DNA from: Streptococcus sanguinis
Lineage (GTDB): Bacteria > Bacillota > Bacilli > Lactobacillales > Streptococcaceae
Direction: 5' to 3'
Length of the DNA stretch: 64,000 bases
Assembly (NCBI GenBank): GCA_013378335.1
Contig: CP040556.1
Coordinates: forward strand, 1,550,001 to 1,614,000
The notes below the pieces were generated by a model, which had not been told where the DNA came from, did not search any database, and was given only the letters and a program-made list of their open reading frames with translations. The translations under genes and the position numbers were made by a program. Shown here piece by piece: positions 26,488 to 35,227 of the stretch. Position 1 is the first letter of the stretch. The number at the start of each line of letters is the position of its first letter.

Positions 26488-27744
26488 ATGGAACACATCA
26501 AGAATACCACAGAATTGCTGGGAATGAAAGACTTAAATATCAAAATTACCTTCATCTTGCAGCACCAGACCCATCTTGAAATTCGGGCTAGACTGGATTA
26601 TGCAGCTCCTTCCTGCCCTCACTGCGGCGGTAAGATGATTAAGTACGGTTTTCAGAGGTCCTCTAAAATCCCACTCTTGGATGCACAAGGGTTTCCAACT
26701 CTGCTCCGTCTCAAGAAGCGGCGATTTCAGTGTAAATCTTGTCATCGGGTGACCGTAGCTGAGACACCCATCGTAGACAAGAACCACCAGATTTCACACC
26801 TGGTCTGGAAGAAGCTCACCCAGCTCTTGACCGAAAATCGAGCCAATACCGATATTGCCAGAACCCTCCACATCTCCGTCTCAACCGTCCAGAGAAAGCT
26901 GGCTCAGTTCACTTTCAAAGAGGATTACACCAAACTTCCCGAGGTCATCTCCTGGGATGAATTTTCTAGGAACAAAGGCAAATTAGCCTTCATTGCACAG
27001 GATTTCGAGACCAGGAAAATCATCGCCCTCCTCGAAAACAATCGCCAGAATACCATCAAAAATTATTTCTACCGCTACCCGAGAAAGGTCAGAGAACAGG
27101 TCAAAGTCGTGACCGTGGACATGTCTGGCACTTACATTCCAATCATCAAGCAACTATTTCCTAAGGCCAGAATTGTGTTGGATAGGTTTCACATCGTCCA
27201 ACATCTTGGCAAAGCCATGATGACCACTCGAATCGCTATCATGAAGACCTTTGACAAGAAATCTCTGCCTTATCGTGCGCTGAAAAACCACTGGCGACTA
27301 TTTCAGAGAGAAAGCAGAAAACTGTCTCGTCATCGCTTTTATTCCAAGACCTTTAGGCAGACCCTAAAGCCTAAGGAAATCGTGGACAAGACACTTCAAT
27401 TCTCAGAAGAACTCCGTTATTACTACGATCTCTACCAGCTCTTGCTCTTCCATTTCCAAGAGAAACGTACTACAGAATTTTTTGAAATCATCGAAGACAA
27501 CATGAATCTTGTCAATTCGACCTTCAAAAGAGTTTTTGAGAGCTTCCTAAAACTCAAACCTTACATCACAAATGCACTCCAGTTCGACTATTCCAACGCC
27601 AAGCTCGAGGCTACCAACAAGCTCATCAAGGATATCAAACGAGCGGCCTTCGGCTTTCGCAATTTTAAGAACTTTAGAACTAAAATCCTCCTCGCTTTGA
27701 ACATACAAAAAGAGAGAACCAATTTGGTCCTCTCTCGGATTTAA
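26488..27744 (+). CDS. ISL3-family transposase
   Basis: 418 residues from MEHIKNTTELLGMKD. N-terminal zinc-finger-like pairs CPHCGGK and CKSCHR (about 40-45 and 77-82), a helix-turn-helix (NTDIARTLHISVSTVQRKL), then the DDE domain with SWDEFS, VTVDMSGTY and the late LEATNKLIKDIKRAAFGFRN glutamate region. Very like the IS1167 transposase. A start 23 codons upstream is possible but would fall in the promoter. Frame intact, so probably active. Confidence 0.94.
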   Translation: MEHIKNTTELLGMKDLNIKITFILQHQTHLEIRARLDYAAPSCPHCGGKMIKYGFQRSSKIPLLDAQGFPTLLRLKKRRFQCKSCHRVTVAETPIVDKNHQISHLVWKKLTQLLTENRANTDIARTLHISVSTVQRKLAQFTFKEDYTKLPEVISWDEFSRNKGKLAFIAQDFETRKIIALLENNRQNTIKNYFYRYPRKVREQVKVVTVDMSGTYIPIIKQLFPKARIVLDRFHIVQHLGKAMMTTRIAIMKTFDKKSLPYRALKNHWRLFQRESRKLSRHRFYSKTFRQTLKPKEIVDKTLQFSEELRYYYDLYQLLLFHFQEKRTTEFFEIIEDNMNLVNSTFKRVFESFLKLKPYITNALQFDYSNAKLEATNKLIKDIKRAAFGFRNFKNFRTKILLALNIQKERTNLVLSRI

Positions 27745-27821
27745 ACTTTCTACCAACTACAGTTGACAAAGAGCCGATTTTTGTCTCAGCTTTTTCTATA
27801 CTATATATTAGGCGCGAAAAT

Positions 27822-29471
27822 TTAATTAGTAAATTCTTTTAACCAAGCAGCTGCGATTTTCTGATTACTATTCTCGCTAAGTACATTTACATGATGCAAA
27901 TTTATACTTTTATTAAATTGTATAAACTCTTGAATAGTTGCTAAAATAGCGGCATGAATGAGCAAAATATAATTGCCCAGAGCGGAATCTACTGCAAAAT
28001 TAGTAGGTATACCTTGATTCAAAATATAAAAATAGTTATCATCGCTCTCATATTTCGTAATAGAACTGCTTTCCAATAACTTTTTATATTCTTCACTAAG
28101 ATAATTTAAATTAAATTCATCATCACTAGATGTCGCTGATACAATATAACTACCGTCTTTTACAGCTCGGAAATCCAATATATCTAAACTTTTTGAACCT
28201 GTTGCACAAAATATTAAATCAATATTTGAAAAATCTTTTTCAAGCAATACATCACAACCATCTCTAATAGCTTGAATAGCACGAATGCTATTTTTCTCAA
28301 TCACTATCGGTTTTATACCAAGCTCACGTAATTTTGTACAGATTCCATAACCTATCCTACCATATCCAATACAAGCAACTTTCATATATTGAATTAATAA
28401 GTTTTTTTGATGAAGTATATAGTCTGCTCCAAATACAATATCCGCCCCTACTAGATAATCTTCATTCTTTTTCAATGGATTTCTTGCTACTGAAAAAACT
28501 GGATATTTAACATCATTAATTACTTTGTTATATTTTTGAATACCATTCTCTGTGTCCTCAACTATACATACAATAGGAAGATTATTTTTTTGTGAAATAT
28601 TCGCGAAATAACCACCAATATCTATTAAAATTGTTTTACCACTAATATTGCAAAATTTTTCATCAAAATCATCATTCCGAGAGGCAACCTTTAACTTAAT
28701 ATCAGATTCTTCTAGTTCTTTCCATACTTTTTGATTAATTGAATTTGGCTTTGCACATATTAGCAACCTTGAACCAAATATTTTTTTCAAGGTTTTTATA
28801 AAAGGAATACTGCTTGGAATAATATGTTGTATTGCTACACACGAAATATCTGCAAATATATTTTTTGACACAATCTTTGATAAAAATCGTTCTTGAGAGC
28901 TTAATTCTAAATTTTCAATTTTTTTAGCAATATTTTTATACCCTGGCATATTTTTGAAGCTCTCCCATTCAACCCACTCATATAAATTAGATTCATTTTT
29001 ATCTATTGTTACTTCCATTTCATTTTCACTAAAAAATAGATATTGTAAATCATAATGATAATGAGCTTTCTCTCTTTTATGCTTATTTTCAGGGATTTTA
29101 TGAATAGAGATATTAAATGGTATCATATCATCTAATGGTTCTGCCCTCTTATAATCTAACACTTCAGATGTTAGCCCTGTTTCCTCAAACAACTCCCTTC
29201 TTGCAGTCAACAATGGATTTAAATCTTCTTCCTCAATATGTCCTCCAGGTTGAAGATATTTTTTCAACACTTTATGATGTACCATCAGTATTTTATGATT
29301 TTTCCTAGAAACTACAAATGCCGATGCTGTAAAATGTCCCACGAAATTTTTTCTGTTAATTAGTTCTTTTTCTTTTTTTTCATTAAGCTGAACTAAAATA
29401 CTATTCAAGCTATTTCGTTCTTGAAAATTATTTAATTGATATCCTTCAACGATAGTTTGATAAATTCCCAT
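27822..29471 (-). CDS. Nudix hydrolase / S-adenosylhomocysteine hydrolase-like fusion
   Basis: 549 residues. N-terminal Nudix domain (about 43-170) with box GGHIEEEDLNPLL...RRELFEETGL at 76-100, one residue longer than the classic spacing. The rest (about 205-549) resembles SAH hydrolase: ILIDIGGYFANI (281-292), VEDTENG (304-310), PLKKNED (332-338), and NAD-binding GYGRIGYG (369-376). Compared from memory with SAHH, the substrate Lys and Asp are kept (K334, D338), but the two catalytic His positions and both Asn appear replaced. It may act on a different substrate. It is 22 bases behind the NRPS-like gene, in the AT-rich island. The fusion is unusual; function unknown. Confidence 0.8.
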   Translation of the reverse strand: MGIYQTIVEGYQLNNFQERNSLNSILVQLNEKKEKELINRKNFVGHFTASAFVVSRKNHKILMVHHKVLKKYLQPGGHIEEEDLNPLLTARRELFEETGLTSEVLDYKRAEPLDDMIPFNISIHKIPENKHKREKAHYHYDLQYLFFSENEMEVTIDKNESNLYEWVEWESFKNMPGYKNIAKKIENLELSSQERFLSKIVSKNIFADISCVAIQHIIPSSIPFIKTLKKIFGSRLLICAKPNSINQKVWKELEESDIKLKVASRNDDFDEKFCNISGKTILIDIGGYFANISQKNNLPIVCIVEDTENGIQKYNKVINDVKYPVFSVARNPLKKNEDYLVGADIVFGADYILHQKNLLIQYMKVACIGYGRIGYGICTKLRELGIKPIVIEKNSIRAIQAIRDGCDVLLEKDFSNIDLIFCATGSKSLDILDFRAVKDGSYIVSATSSDDEFNLNYLSEEYKKLLESSSITKYESDDNYFYILNQGIPTNFAVDSALGNYILLIHAAILATIQEFIQFNKSINLHHVNVLSENSNQKIAAAWLKEFTN

Positions 29472-29493
29472 CTACATCCACATCCTTCCTTTT

Positions 29494-32370
29494 TTACAAA
29501 ATTTCATTAGAAACTGTTGCAACTATTTTTTCATTATTTCTTTCTATTTCATAGCTATTATTTTTAAATATGCTTGAACAAATTACCGAATAAGTTTTTC
29601 CTTTATGGGAAAAAATATTTATGAAATTTTTTTCAAACTTATTAGCCAATATTTGTTTTACCAAGTCATCAATTTTCAAAGCCTCACCAATATAATTTAT
29701 TGAAAGAGATAAATTGTTAATCCGATTTTTTATCAGTTGTCCTACCGAATCTCCCCTTCGTAAAGCCATCTCACTAAAATCTATACCTTGACCATATAGA
29801 TTTAATTGGTTTTGGAAATTTAACTTAAAATCTTGATAGTTTTCATTCAATTTAACTTCAAAAGGGATTTTTTTATGTATATCTCCTATCAAACTTTCAG
29901 CATCAAAATTTATGAATTGCCTGAAATCATACGATAAACCGCCGGATATACTTAAAATATTATAATCTAATAATATGCACCTACAAAGAGCATAGACTGT
30001 ATATAAATATACATCATCTTTTGAATCATCCATATTTACTGGCAATTCAAAAATTTGTAATCCCTGTTTTAAAACTGAGAAATTAAGATTATCTTTCACT
30101 GCTGGGAGTTTATTTAATACATCTGATGGTAATTCTGTATATAGGAAACTCTTTTTATATTGATCAAACTTATACAGTGAACTTTCTTTAACCGAGCTAA
30201 TATTATTCTTATGTTCATAAGCTTGATAAATAATATTTTCAAGCATGTTCAGAGATGAGGAATCAATTGAATGATAAGGAAAATAAAAACGTACTATTTT
30301 ATCATAAGTTGATACAGCAATTATTGGAATGGGGATGCATGTCTTTGAATCTAATATTTCTTGCAATATAAGATTGTTTGGAAATCTATTCAGTATAAAG
30401 ATATTTGGAATGTATCTTTCTTTTTCTATCAATCTGAATTCTATTCCACTATCAACTTTTTTTATTATCATTCTAAAAATATCAATTTTATCACTCAAAA
30501 TTTTTAATAAAGATTTTATCCTCAATAATTCTTCACAATCAATACTTTTTAAGCTTATGTCAAAATAAACCGTTCGGAATTGTTTGTTATTGTACAAACG
30601 ATATTGGGTTGGAGTAGCATCTACTATTCCATCAGCATACTTTAGAAGATACGAATCAGATAAATTATATTCAATATTCACTAAGTCTCTATTATCAGAA
30701 TTGATATTATTAGTATGCTTATTGTCAGGATTTCCTTTCATTTTATCTTTCACATATTCTATCGTGGTTTCTATACTCTTCAACTTATATATGTCTGATT
30801 CTCTCACCTTAATATTAAACGTATCCTCAATTTCTAAATAGAATTTTACCGACTCTAGGGAATCTAAATCCAAAACCTCTACACATCCAAATTGAGATAA
30901 AATTTCTAGAATTGACTTTCTAATCACATCTTCGTCTAAAAATCTCTCATTGTAATAATATTTATCTAACATTTTAGTTACATCTAGTTTTCTATTTTGA
31001 GTTAAATAGAATTTGTCAACCTTAACTACAATGGGGTTCAGATAGCTAGGTAAATTCTTTAAAATTCTATCTTTTTCTTCATTTTGTGCCACATAAAAAA
31101 TATATATTTTTTTCTTATAAAATACAACTCTGGAAGAATCTACAGAAGTTACTTTATCAACAAGAGACTTTATTTCATCCAGTTCTACTCTTATTCCATT
31201 CACCTGTACTTGATTATCTATACGAGAACTAAAAACTAAATTTTCACCTTGAAAATACACATAATCCCCTGTATGATAATATCTTTCGCCGTTTATTTTT
31301 GTGAATTTCTTTGAATTCAAATCAGGCTGTAATAAATAACCGTCCGTTACTCCCTGACCACCAATCCATAATTCACCTTGTTGATTTTTTAAATCACTTC
31401 TATTTGGTACTACTCTTATCGTTGCACCTGGGATAGGTTTCCCAATTGGAACAACATTATATTGCTTATTTTTTAATTCATAATAAGTAGTGTATATTGT
31501 TGTTTCTGATGGCCCATAAAAATTAAATACCCTACATCCCTTAGAAATAGTAGGTCTTAATTTATTAGCTAATGTACCAGGAAACACTTCTCCGGCTAAA
31601 CAGAGGACTTGAAGATTATCAAAAATAGTTGATTCATTAGTATCAATAATTGTCTCTGCAAACGACGGGGACAATGATAAATGAGAAATTTTCTCATCAT
31701 TTAAAATTTTCGAGATATTAATAATACTGTTAATATCAGCTTCAAAACAAACCAATGTCCCACCAGTAAATACTGGAGCTAAAATTTCCGTTAACGAGAC
31801 ATCAAAAGTATAGGGAGTTGTGAATAAAAATTTTGATTCTGATGTAAAATCTACAATATTATAAAATTCATTCAATAGCCAACTAATATTGTCTTCGGTT
31901 AAAAACACTTTTTTAGGTGTACCAGTTGTACCAGAGGTACATATGATATATGATATCTTATTTTCTAAATTAATAGTAAAATTATCATCATCAATATACT
32001 CATCATCATTTTCTGGCAATATAAGAAAATCTACATCTTTCAAATAATAATCTTGATTTTTATCAGATATTACAGTATCAAAATCTACATCCATAATACG
32101 ATCCAATGATTTATTGATAGATAAACTGTTTGTTATTGGAAGAGGAATTTTACCTGCTTTGATTATTCCTAAAACAATTGGCAAAACATATATAACTTCT
32201 TCTATATAAAATGGTACAATCTCTTTATCAGTTAAATTCAACAAACTCTTTGCTAAATAATTTGATAAAAGATTAATATCTTTAAAAGTGAAACGACGAC
32301 TCTTAGAAATTAGTACATCCTTTAACGGATTTTTTTTAAAATTATCATTAAACATTTTTAAAATAGACAT
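29494..32370 (-). CDS. Single-module NRPS-like protein: adenylation, carrier, condensation/epimerisation-like
   Basis: 958 residues. Adenylation domain (about 1-470): A3 TSGTTGTPK 145-153, A4 FDVS 189-192 (the Asp that grips the alpha-amine), A5 NFYGPSETT 283-291, A7 YHTGD 365-369, A8 RIDNQVQVNG 383-392, A10 NRKLD with Lys461. Carrier domain (about 480-545) with phosphopantetheine Ser504 in LDSLES. The last 390 residues look like a condensation/epimerisation fold (ATPTQYRLY near 586, FPYHSID near 697-703, SINYIGEAL late), with a degenerate HHxxxDG motif. No thioesterase is present. Probably loads an amino acid; product unknown. AAAGGAG precedes the start. Confidence 0.85.
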   Translation of the reverse strand: MSILKMFNDNFKKNPLKDVLISKSRRFTFKDINLLSNYLAKSLLNLTDKEIVPFYIEEVIYVLPIVLGIIKAGKIPLPITNSLSINKSLDRIMDVDFDTVISDKNQDYYLKDVDFLILPENDDEYIDDDNFTINLENKISYIICTSGTTGTPKKVFLTEDNISWLLNEFYNIVDFTSESKFLFTTPYTFDVSLTEILAPVFTGGTLVCFEADINSIINISKILNDEKISHLSLSPSFAETIIDTNESTIFDNLQVLCLAGEVFPGTLANKLRPTISKGCRVFNFYGPSETTIYTTYYELKNKQYNVVPIGKPIPGATIRVVPNRSDLKNQQGELWIGGQGVTDGYLLQPDLNSKKFTKINGERYYHTGDYVYFQGENLVFSSRIDNQVQVNGIRVELDEIKSLVDKVTSVDSSRVVFYKKKIYIFYVAQNEEKDRILKNLPSYLNPIVVKVDKFYLTQNRKLDVTKMLDKYYYNERFLDEDVIRKSILEILSQFGCVEVLDLDSLESVKFYLEIEDTFNIKVRESDIYKLKSIETTIEYVKDKMKGNPDNKHTNNINSDNRDLVNIEYNLSDSYLLKYADGIVDATPTQYRLYNNKQFRTVYFDISLKSIDCEELLRIKSLLKILSDKIDIFRMIIKKVDSGIEFRLIEKERYIPNIFILNRFPNNLILQEILDSKTCIPIPIIAVSTYDKIVRFYFPYHSIDSSSLNMLENIIYQAYEHKNNISSVKESSLYKFDQYKKSFLYTELPSDVLNKLPAVKDNLNFSVLKQGLQIFELPVNMDDSKDDVYLYTVYALCRCILLDYNILSISGGLSYDFRQFINFDAESLIGDIHKKIPFEVKLNENYQDFKLNFQNQLNLYGQGIDFSEMALRRGDSVGQLIKNRINNLSLSINYIGEALKIDDLVKQILANKFEKNFINIFSHKGKTYSVICSSIFKNNSYEIERNNEKIVATVSNEIL

Positions 32371-32392
32371 ACAGCACTCCTTTAAAAATTAG

Positions 32393-32455
32393 CTAAAAAT
32401 ACAACTCACAAACATTGCTGCTGATTGTAGGAAGTTCATTTATTTTCACAGACAT
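32393..32455 (-). CDS. Possible 20-residue peptide ORF upstream of the NRPS-like gene
   Basis: Reads MSVKINELPTISSNVCELYF and stop, ending 22 bases before the NRPS-like start. No convincing ribosome binding site. It may be a leader peptide, a precursor, or chance. Confidence 0.2.
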   Translation of the reverse strand: MSVKINELPTISSNVCELYF

Positions 32456-32548
32456 TAATTTTAATCTACAATTCTGTATTATCTCATTAAATATTTTCCT
32501 ATCAAGTCAGCGAAATCATTAAAATAAGAAATTGTCTTTTCTCTTAGC

Positions 32549-32568
32549 TGAAACCTTTTAGTTTCAGA
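32549..32568. promoter_or_regulatory. Stem-loop between the MFS and NRPS-like genes
   Basis: CTGAAAC-taaaag-GTTTCAG, a 7-bp perfect stem (minus-strand reading) with no T-tract after it. Possibly an operator or a processing/attenuation hairpin in the 225-base gap. Confidence 0.4.
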
Positions 32569-32595
32569 CTAATGTACTTGTTCTAAAACCAACCG

Positions 32596-33777
32596 TTATC
32601 TTTCTATTCGCTGAAACAAGGTGAAAAATAAGAGCGAAATAATCACAATACCTAAACCAATCAAAAGAAATGAAGAAAAATTAATACTAGGAAATAAAGT
32701 CATGAAGAAGGTAGCAATAGGCATAAGAAGAATAGATAATGTATAAATTGTAGAAAAAACTCGTCCCAAATATTGTTGAGCGACTTTAGTCTGAACCTGA
32801 CTAAAAAAATGAATATTAAATATTGTCATAAAAAGCTCACAAATAAAATTACCGAAGTATGCTATCCAATTAGGTAGAGGTAAAAAAAATTGGTTACCTA
32901 TCACTGCTACCCCAAAACCCGTTAACAATAGGGAGAAAAGCAAACGATCTGTACTAGCAGTCACTCTAGTAGCTATTATAGCACCAACAATGGAGCCTAT
33001 AGCTCCCAAGCTAAGAATTGTAGCATATGCACCATTTTGTCCAAATAGCTTATCAGTAAAAGGTAATAGATAATTAAGAGCCGCAAAGAAAAAATTAACA
33101 GTCGAGGCTAATAGTAATAGAAAAAAAATCTCTTTCTGCTTACGAATATAAACAAAACCATCCACTATATCATGTAAGACTGTCCTCATAGTTAGTCTTT
33201 CTTTCTGAACAGTCGATGGTTCATGATTCGGCAGAAAATAAACTACAATAAATGACAGAAAAAAACTGAGAGCATCTAACATTAGTGTTACTCTTAAATT
33301 AGTAAAACGCATTACAATAAAGGATAGCACAGGCGCTGAAACACTGATAACCTGCAGTATTAACTCCAGATAGGAATTATAGGCTACGATGTCTTTCTTA
33401 TCCACTATTTCTGTGATGTAGGATTTATTCGCAGGTCTTGAAAAAGCAAAAGCTACTGCTTGAATGACATTTACAACAATCAATGCCCCTACCATCCATT
33501 GATCATTTGAAATAAAGGAAGTTCCCAAACAAAAAACTGTACAAATAAGATCTGTTGCCATCAGGACTTTCCTACGCGAAAAGCGATCAACAATAGCCCC
33601 TCCAATAGGGTTAAATACAATAGAAGTTACTAAGTCTGATATCTGATAAATCCCTAAAATAGTCTGCCCAATAGTGCTAAGCGAAGCTATCCAAATACTG
33701 TTACCATAATCATAAAGCATATTACCGATTTTATTGATTGCTGCGCGCACAATAAGTCCAATAGCAAATTTATTCAT
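32596..33777 (-). CDS. MFS transporter (MefA/DHA3-like efflux type)
   Basis: 393 residues with about twelve hydrophobic helices. The loop between helices 2 and 3 reads GGAIVDRFSRRKVLMATD, the standard MFS signature. Helices are short and continuous, resembling the 12-helix macrolide-efflux (Mef-like) group. In the island it lies between the Rgg regulator and the NRPS-like gene, all on one strand, so export of the cluster product or self-protection is the likely task. An AAAGGGA site precedes the ATG. AT-rich like the island. Confidence 0.88.
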   Translation of the reverse strand: MNKFAIGLIVRAAINKIGNMLYDYGNSIWIASLSTIGQTILGIYQISDLVTSIVFNPIGGAIVDRFSRRKVLMATDLICTVFCLGTSFISNDQWMVGALIVVNVIQAVAFAFSRPANKSYITEIVDKKDIVAYNSYLELILQVISVSAPVLSFIVMRFTNLRVTLMLDALSFFLSFIVVYFLPNHEPSTVQKERLTMRTVLHDIVDGFVYIRKQKEIFFLLLLASTVNFFFAALNYLLPFTDKLFGQNGAYATILSLGAIGSIVGAIIATRVTASTDRLLFSLLLTGFGVAVIGNQFFLPLPNWIAYFGNFICELFMTIFNIHFFSQVQTKVAQQYLGRVFSTIYTLSILLMPIATFFMTLFPSINFSSFLLIGLGIVIISLLFFTLFQRIER

Positions 33778-33856
33778 GTTAAATCCCTTTTATTTAAAAG
33801 ATTTAATTATTTTAGCATAATTCCTCTAAAAATGTTTTTTTTCCCGTATAAGGGAT

Positions 33857-34723
33857 TCAAGTTCTTCTTACAAATTTATTAAAATGCTCCTTATAGTATT
33901 CTACTTGTTGAGCTGCTCCAACAACTTCAAAAACCTGAATAGCATCACACATTTTGTTTATACCTACTTGTTTATCCCCTTCTATATAAAGTTTAAATCC
34001 CTTTATGTATACGAAAATAGTCTTTTCATAAATAGCCGTTGGATCTTCCAAAAATATTTTAACTTGATCCTCAAAATAAGTAGCCTTATTCAAATCACCG
34101 TGTTCCAAACAATGTAACCAAAAATTGAGTAGTAAAAGCCTCACTAAATTTCTTTGTCTACCAATTTGCATGAAAAGACATTTATTTTTCAACACTTCTT
34201 TTGCCATACGATAGACATAGTCAACTTCATAAAAAGTGTAAAGATTACCAAAAAGAATCAGCTCATACATGGTCCAGTCCTCTACCTGAAAAAGATAATC
34301 AGCCACCTTGTCCAAATCTGCCTGCTCCATGCTAAAACGGCTATCCCGCTGGCAGATCAACCCCTGCAGCAGGATCCAATTCAGCTCATAATAAAGCGGA
34401 CTGCTGTCCTCTTTGGCCTTTTCCAACTGCTTTGCCTGCAGTTTTTGAAATCCCTCAATATCCTTTGAATAATAGAGGGGAATAATCTGGCTCATCATGG
34501 CTATATGATCGTTCAACTGGAAATTCCGAGCCTTATCCATAAAATTTTCAAAGGTCACGTGAATATTATCCAGCAGGTCCAAAAATTTTGATAAGGTCAT
34601 ATCCGACTCGCCCAGCTCAAAACGCGATAGCTGAGAGGTCGAACAAACCTCTCCTGCCGCTTCCTTTAGGGAGTAGTGGCCATTCAGCCGAAAATCCCGA
34701 AAAACAGGTCCTAAATTGTCCAT
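33857..34723 (-). CDS. Rgg/GadR/MutR family regulator, mosaic composition
   Basis: 288 residues. N-terminal XRE-type helix-turn-helix (about 5-62, SLKEAAGEVCSTSQLSRFE), then an all-helical TPR-like domain typical of Rgg proteins, which bind short hydrophobic peptides. The 5' part (34250-34723) has the base composition of the core genome; the 3' part (33857 to about 34230) is as AT-rich as the island. The gene therefore seems to be a hybrid whose DNA-binding half is native and whose peptide-sensing half arrived with the cluster. It starts five bases after the DUF6483 stop. Likely target: the MFS-NRPS-Nudix genes downstream. No obvious SHP pheromone gene was found next to it. Confidence 0.87.
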   Translation of the reverse strand: MDNLGPVFRDFRLNGHYSLKEAAGEVCSTSQLSRFELGESDMTLSKFLDLLDNIHVTFENFMDKARNFQLNDHIAMMSQIIPLYYSKDIEGFQKLQAKQLEKAKEDSSPLYYELNWILLQGLICQRDSRFSMEQADLDKVADYLFQVEDWTMYELILFGNLYTFYEVDYVYRMAKEVLKNKCLFMQIGRQRNLVRLLLLNFWLHCLEHGDLNKATYFEDQVKIFLEDPTAIYEKTIFVYIKGFKLYIEGDKQVGINKMCDAIQVFEVVGAAQQVEYYKEHFNKFVRRT

Positions 34724-34727
34724 ATGC

Positions 34728-35083
34728 TCACCACTTAAACTCTTTCAGTTGTTTTTCTAGCTCCTGCAAATAAGCCTCATCAAAGCCGTGACGTTCCTTG
34801 ACCGGTTCATCCAAGCGGGCCAGATAGAGCAGGAAATGATCGACCAACATCTCATATTGAGGAAAGGGCAGCCGTTTCATCTGGTCCTGGACAAAGTCAA
34901 TGGCCTCCGCAAAGCGCTCGCTTTCCAGCAATTCCTGAAAATAGCGGACGCCATCGACCTGCCGGCCCTCCTCGTCCTCAAACTGGCCCAGGTCCAAGTC
35001 CTGAACCTGCAGATGCAGGGCCGAACCAATCATATTGGCCGCTCCTTTGATCTGCCGCATAACCAATCGTTTTCTGATGACAT
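34728..35083 (-). pseudogene. DUF6483 family protein with 5' frameshift
   Basis: From the ATG at 35083, which has a proper AAGGAG site, the reading is MSSENDWL and then leaves frame. From 35060 the next frame reads MRQIKGAANMIGSALHLQ to the stop at 34728 (about 110 residues, helical, Leu/Glu-rich). One extra A near 35061 would join them into a single protein of DUF6483 type, whose usual start contains an END-W-x-MRQI pattern. Either a real single-base deletion, a read error, or translation from an internal start without a good site. Family function unknown. Confidence 0.65.
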
Positions 35084-35227
35084 GGGCAACTCCTTCTACT
35101 AAGCTGGTGAACAGACAGCTAACTTTTCAAATATTTCAGCTCAAACTTGGCTGTTTTGCCTGAATGTTCGGGAATGATTTTCTGATAAGAAGATTCAAGC
35201 CTGAAACTTCTCGGCAGAAAAAATAAA

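Larger units (their letters stand above)
26367..27775. mobile_element. Complete ISL3-family insertion sequence (IS1167-like)
   Basis: 1409 bp. Left end GGCTCTATAATATCTGTAGT, right end (reverse complement) GGCTCTTTGTCAACTGTAGT: imperfect inverted repeats of about 23 bp typical of ISL3. Flanked by the 8-bp direct repeat GATTTTTG (26359-26366 and 27776-27783), the expected duplication length for the family. One transposase gene fills it. Intact ends, target duplication and frame suggest recent arrival. Confidence 0.95.
26350..27793. other. Terminator-like hairpin split by the insertion sequence
   Basis: Left arm AAAAGCTGAGA (26350-26360) and right arm TCTCAGCTTTTT (27782-27793) would pair in a stem of 11 bases around a loop of TTTTTG if the IS and one target copy were removed. 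The pre-insertion sequence was therefore a rho-independent terminator, probably of pepS or the island gene facing it. Confidence 0.75.

Noticed and set aside
32371..33856. Search for an SHP-type pheromone gene next to rgg
   Set aside because: No short frame with a basic head, hydrophobic core and good ribosome binding site was found in the gaps around rgg and the MFS gene.
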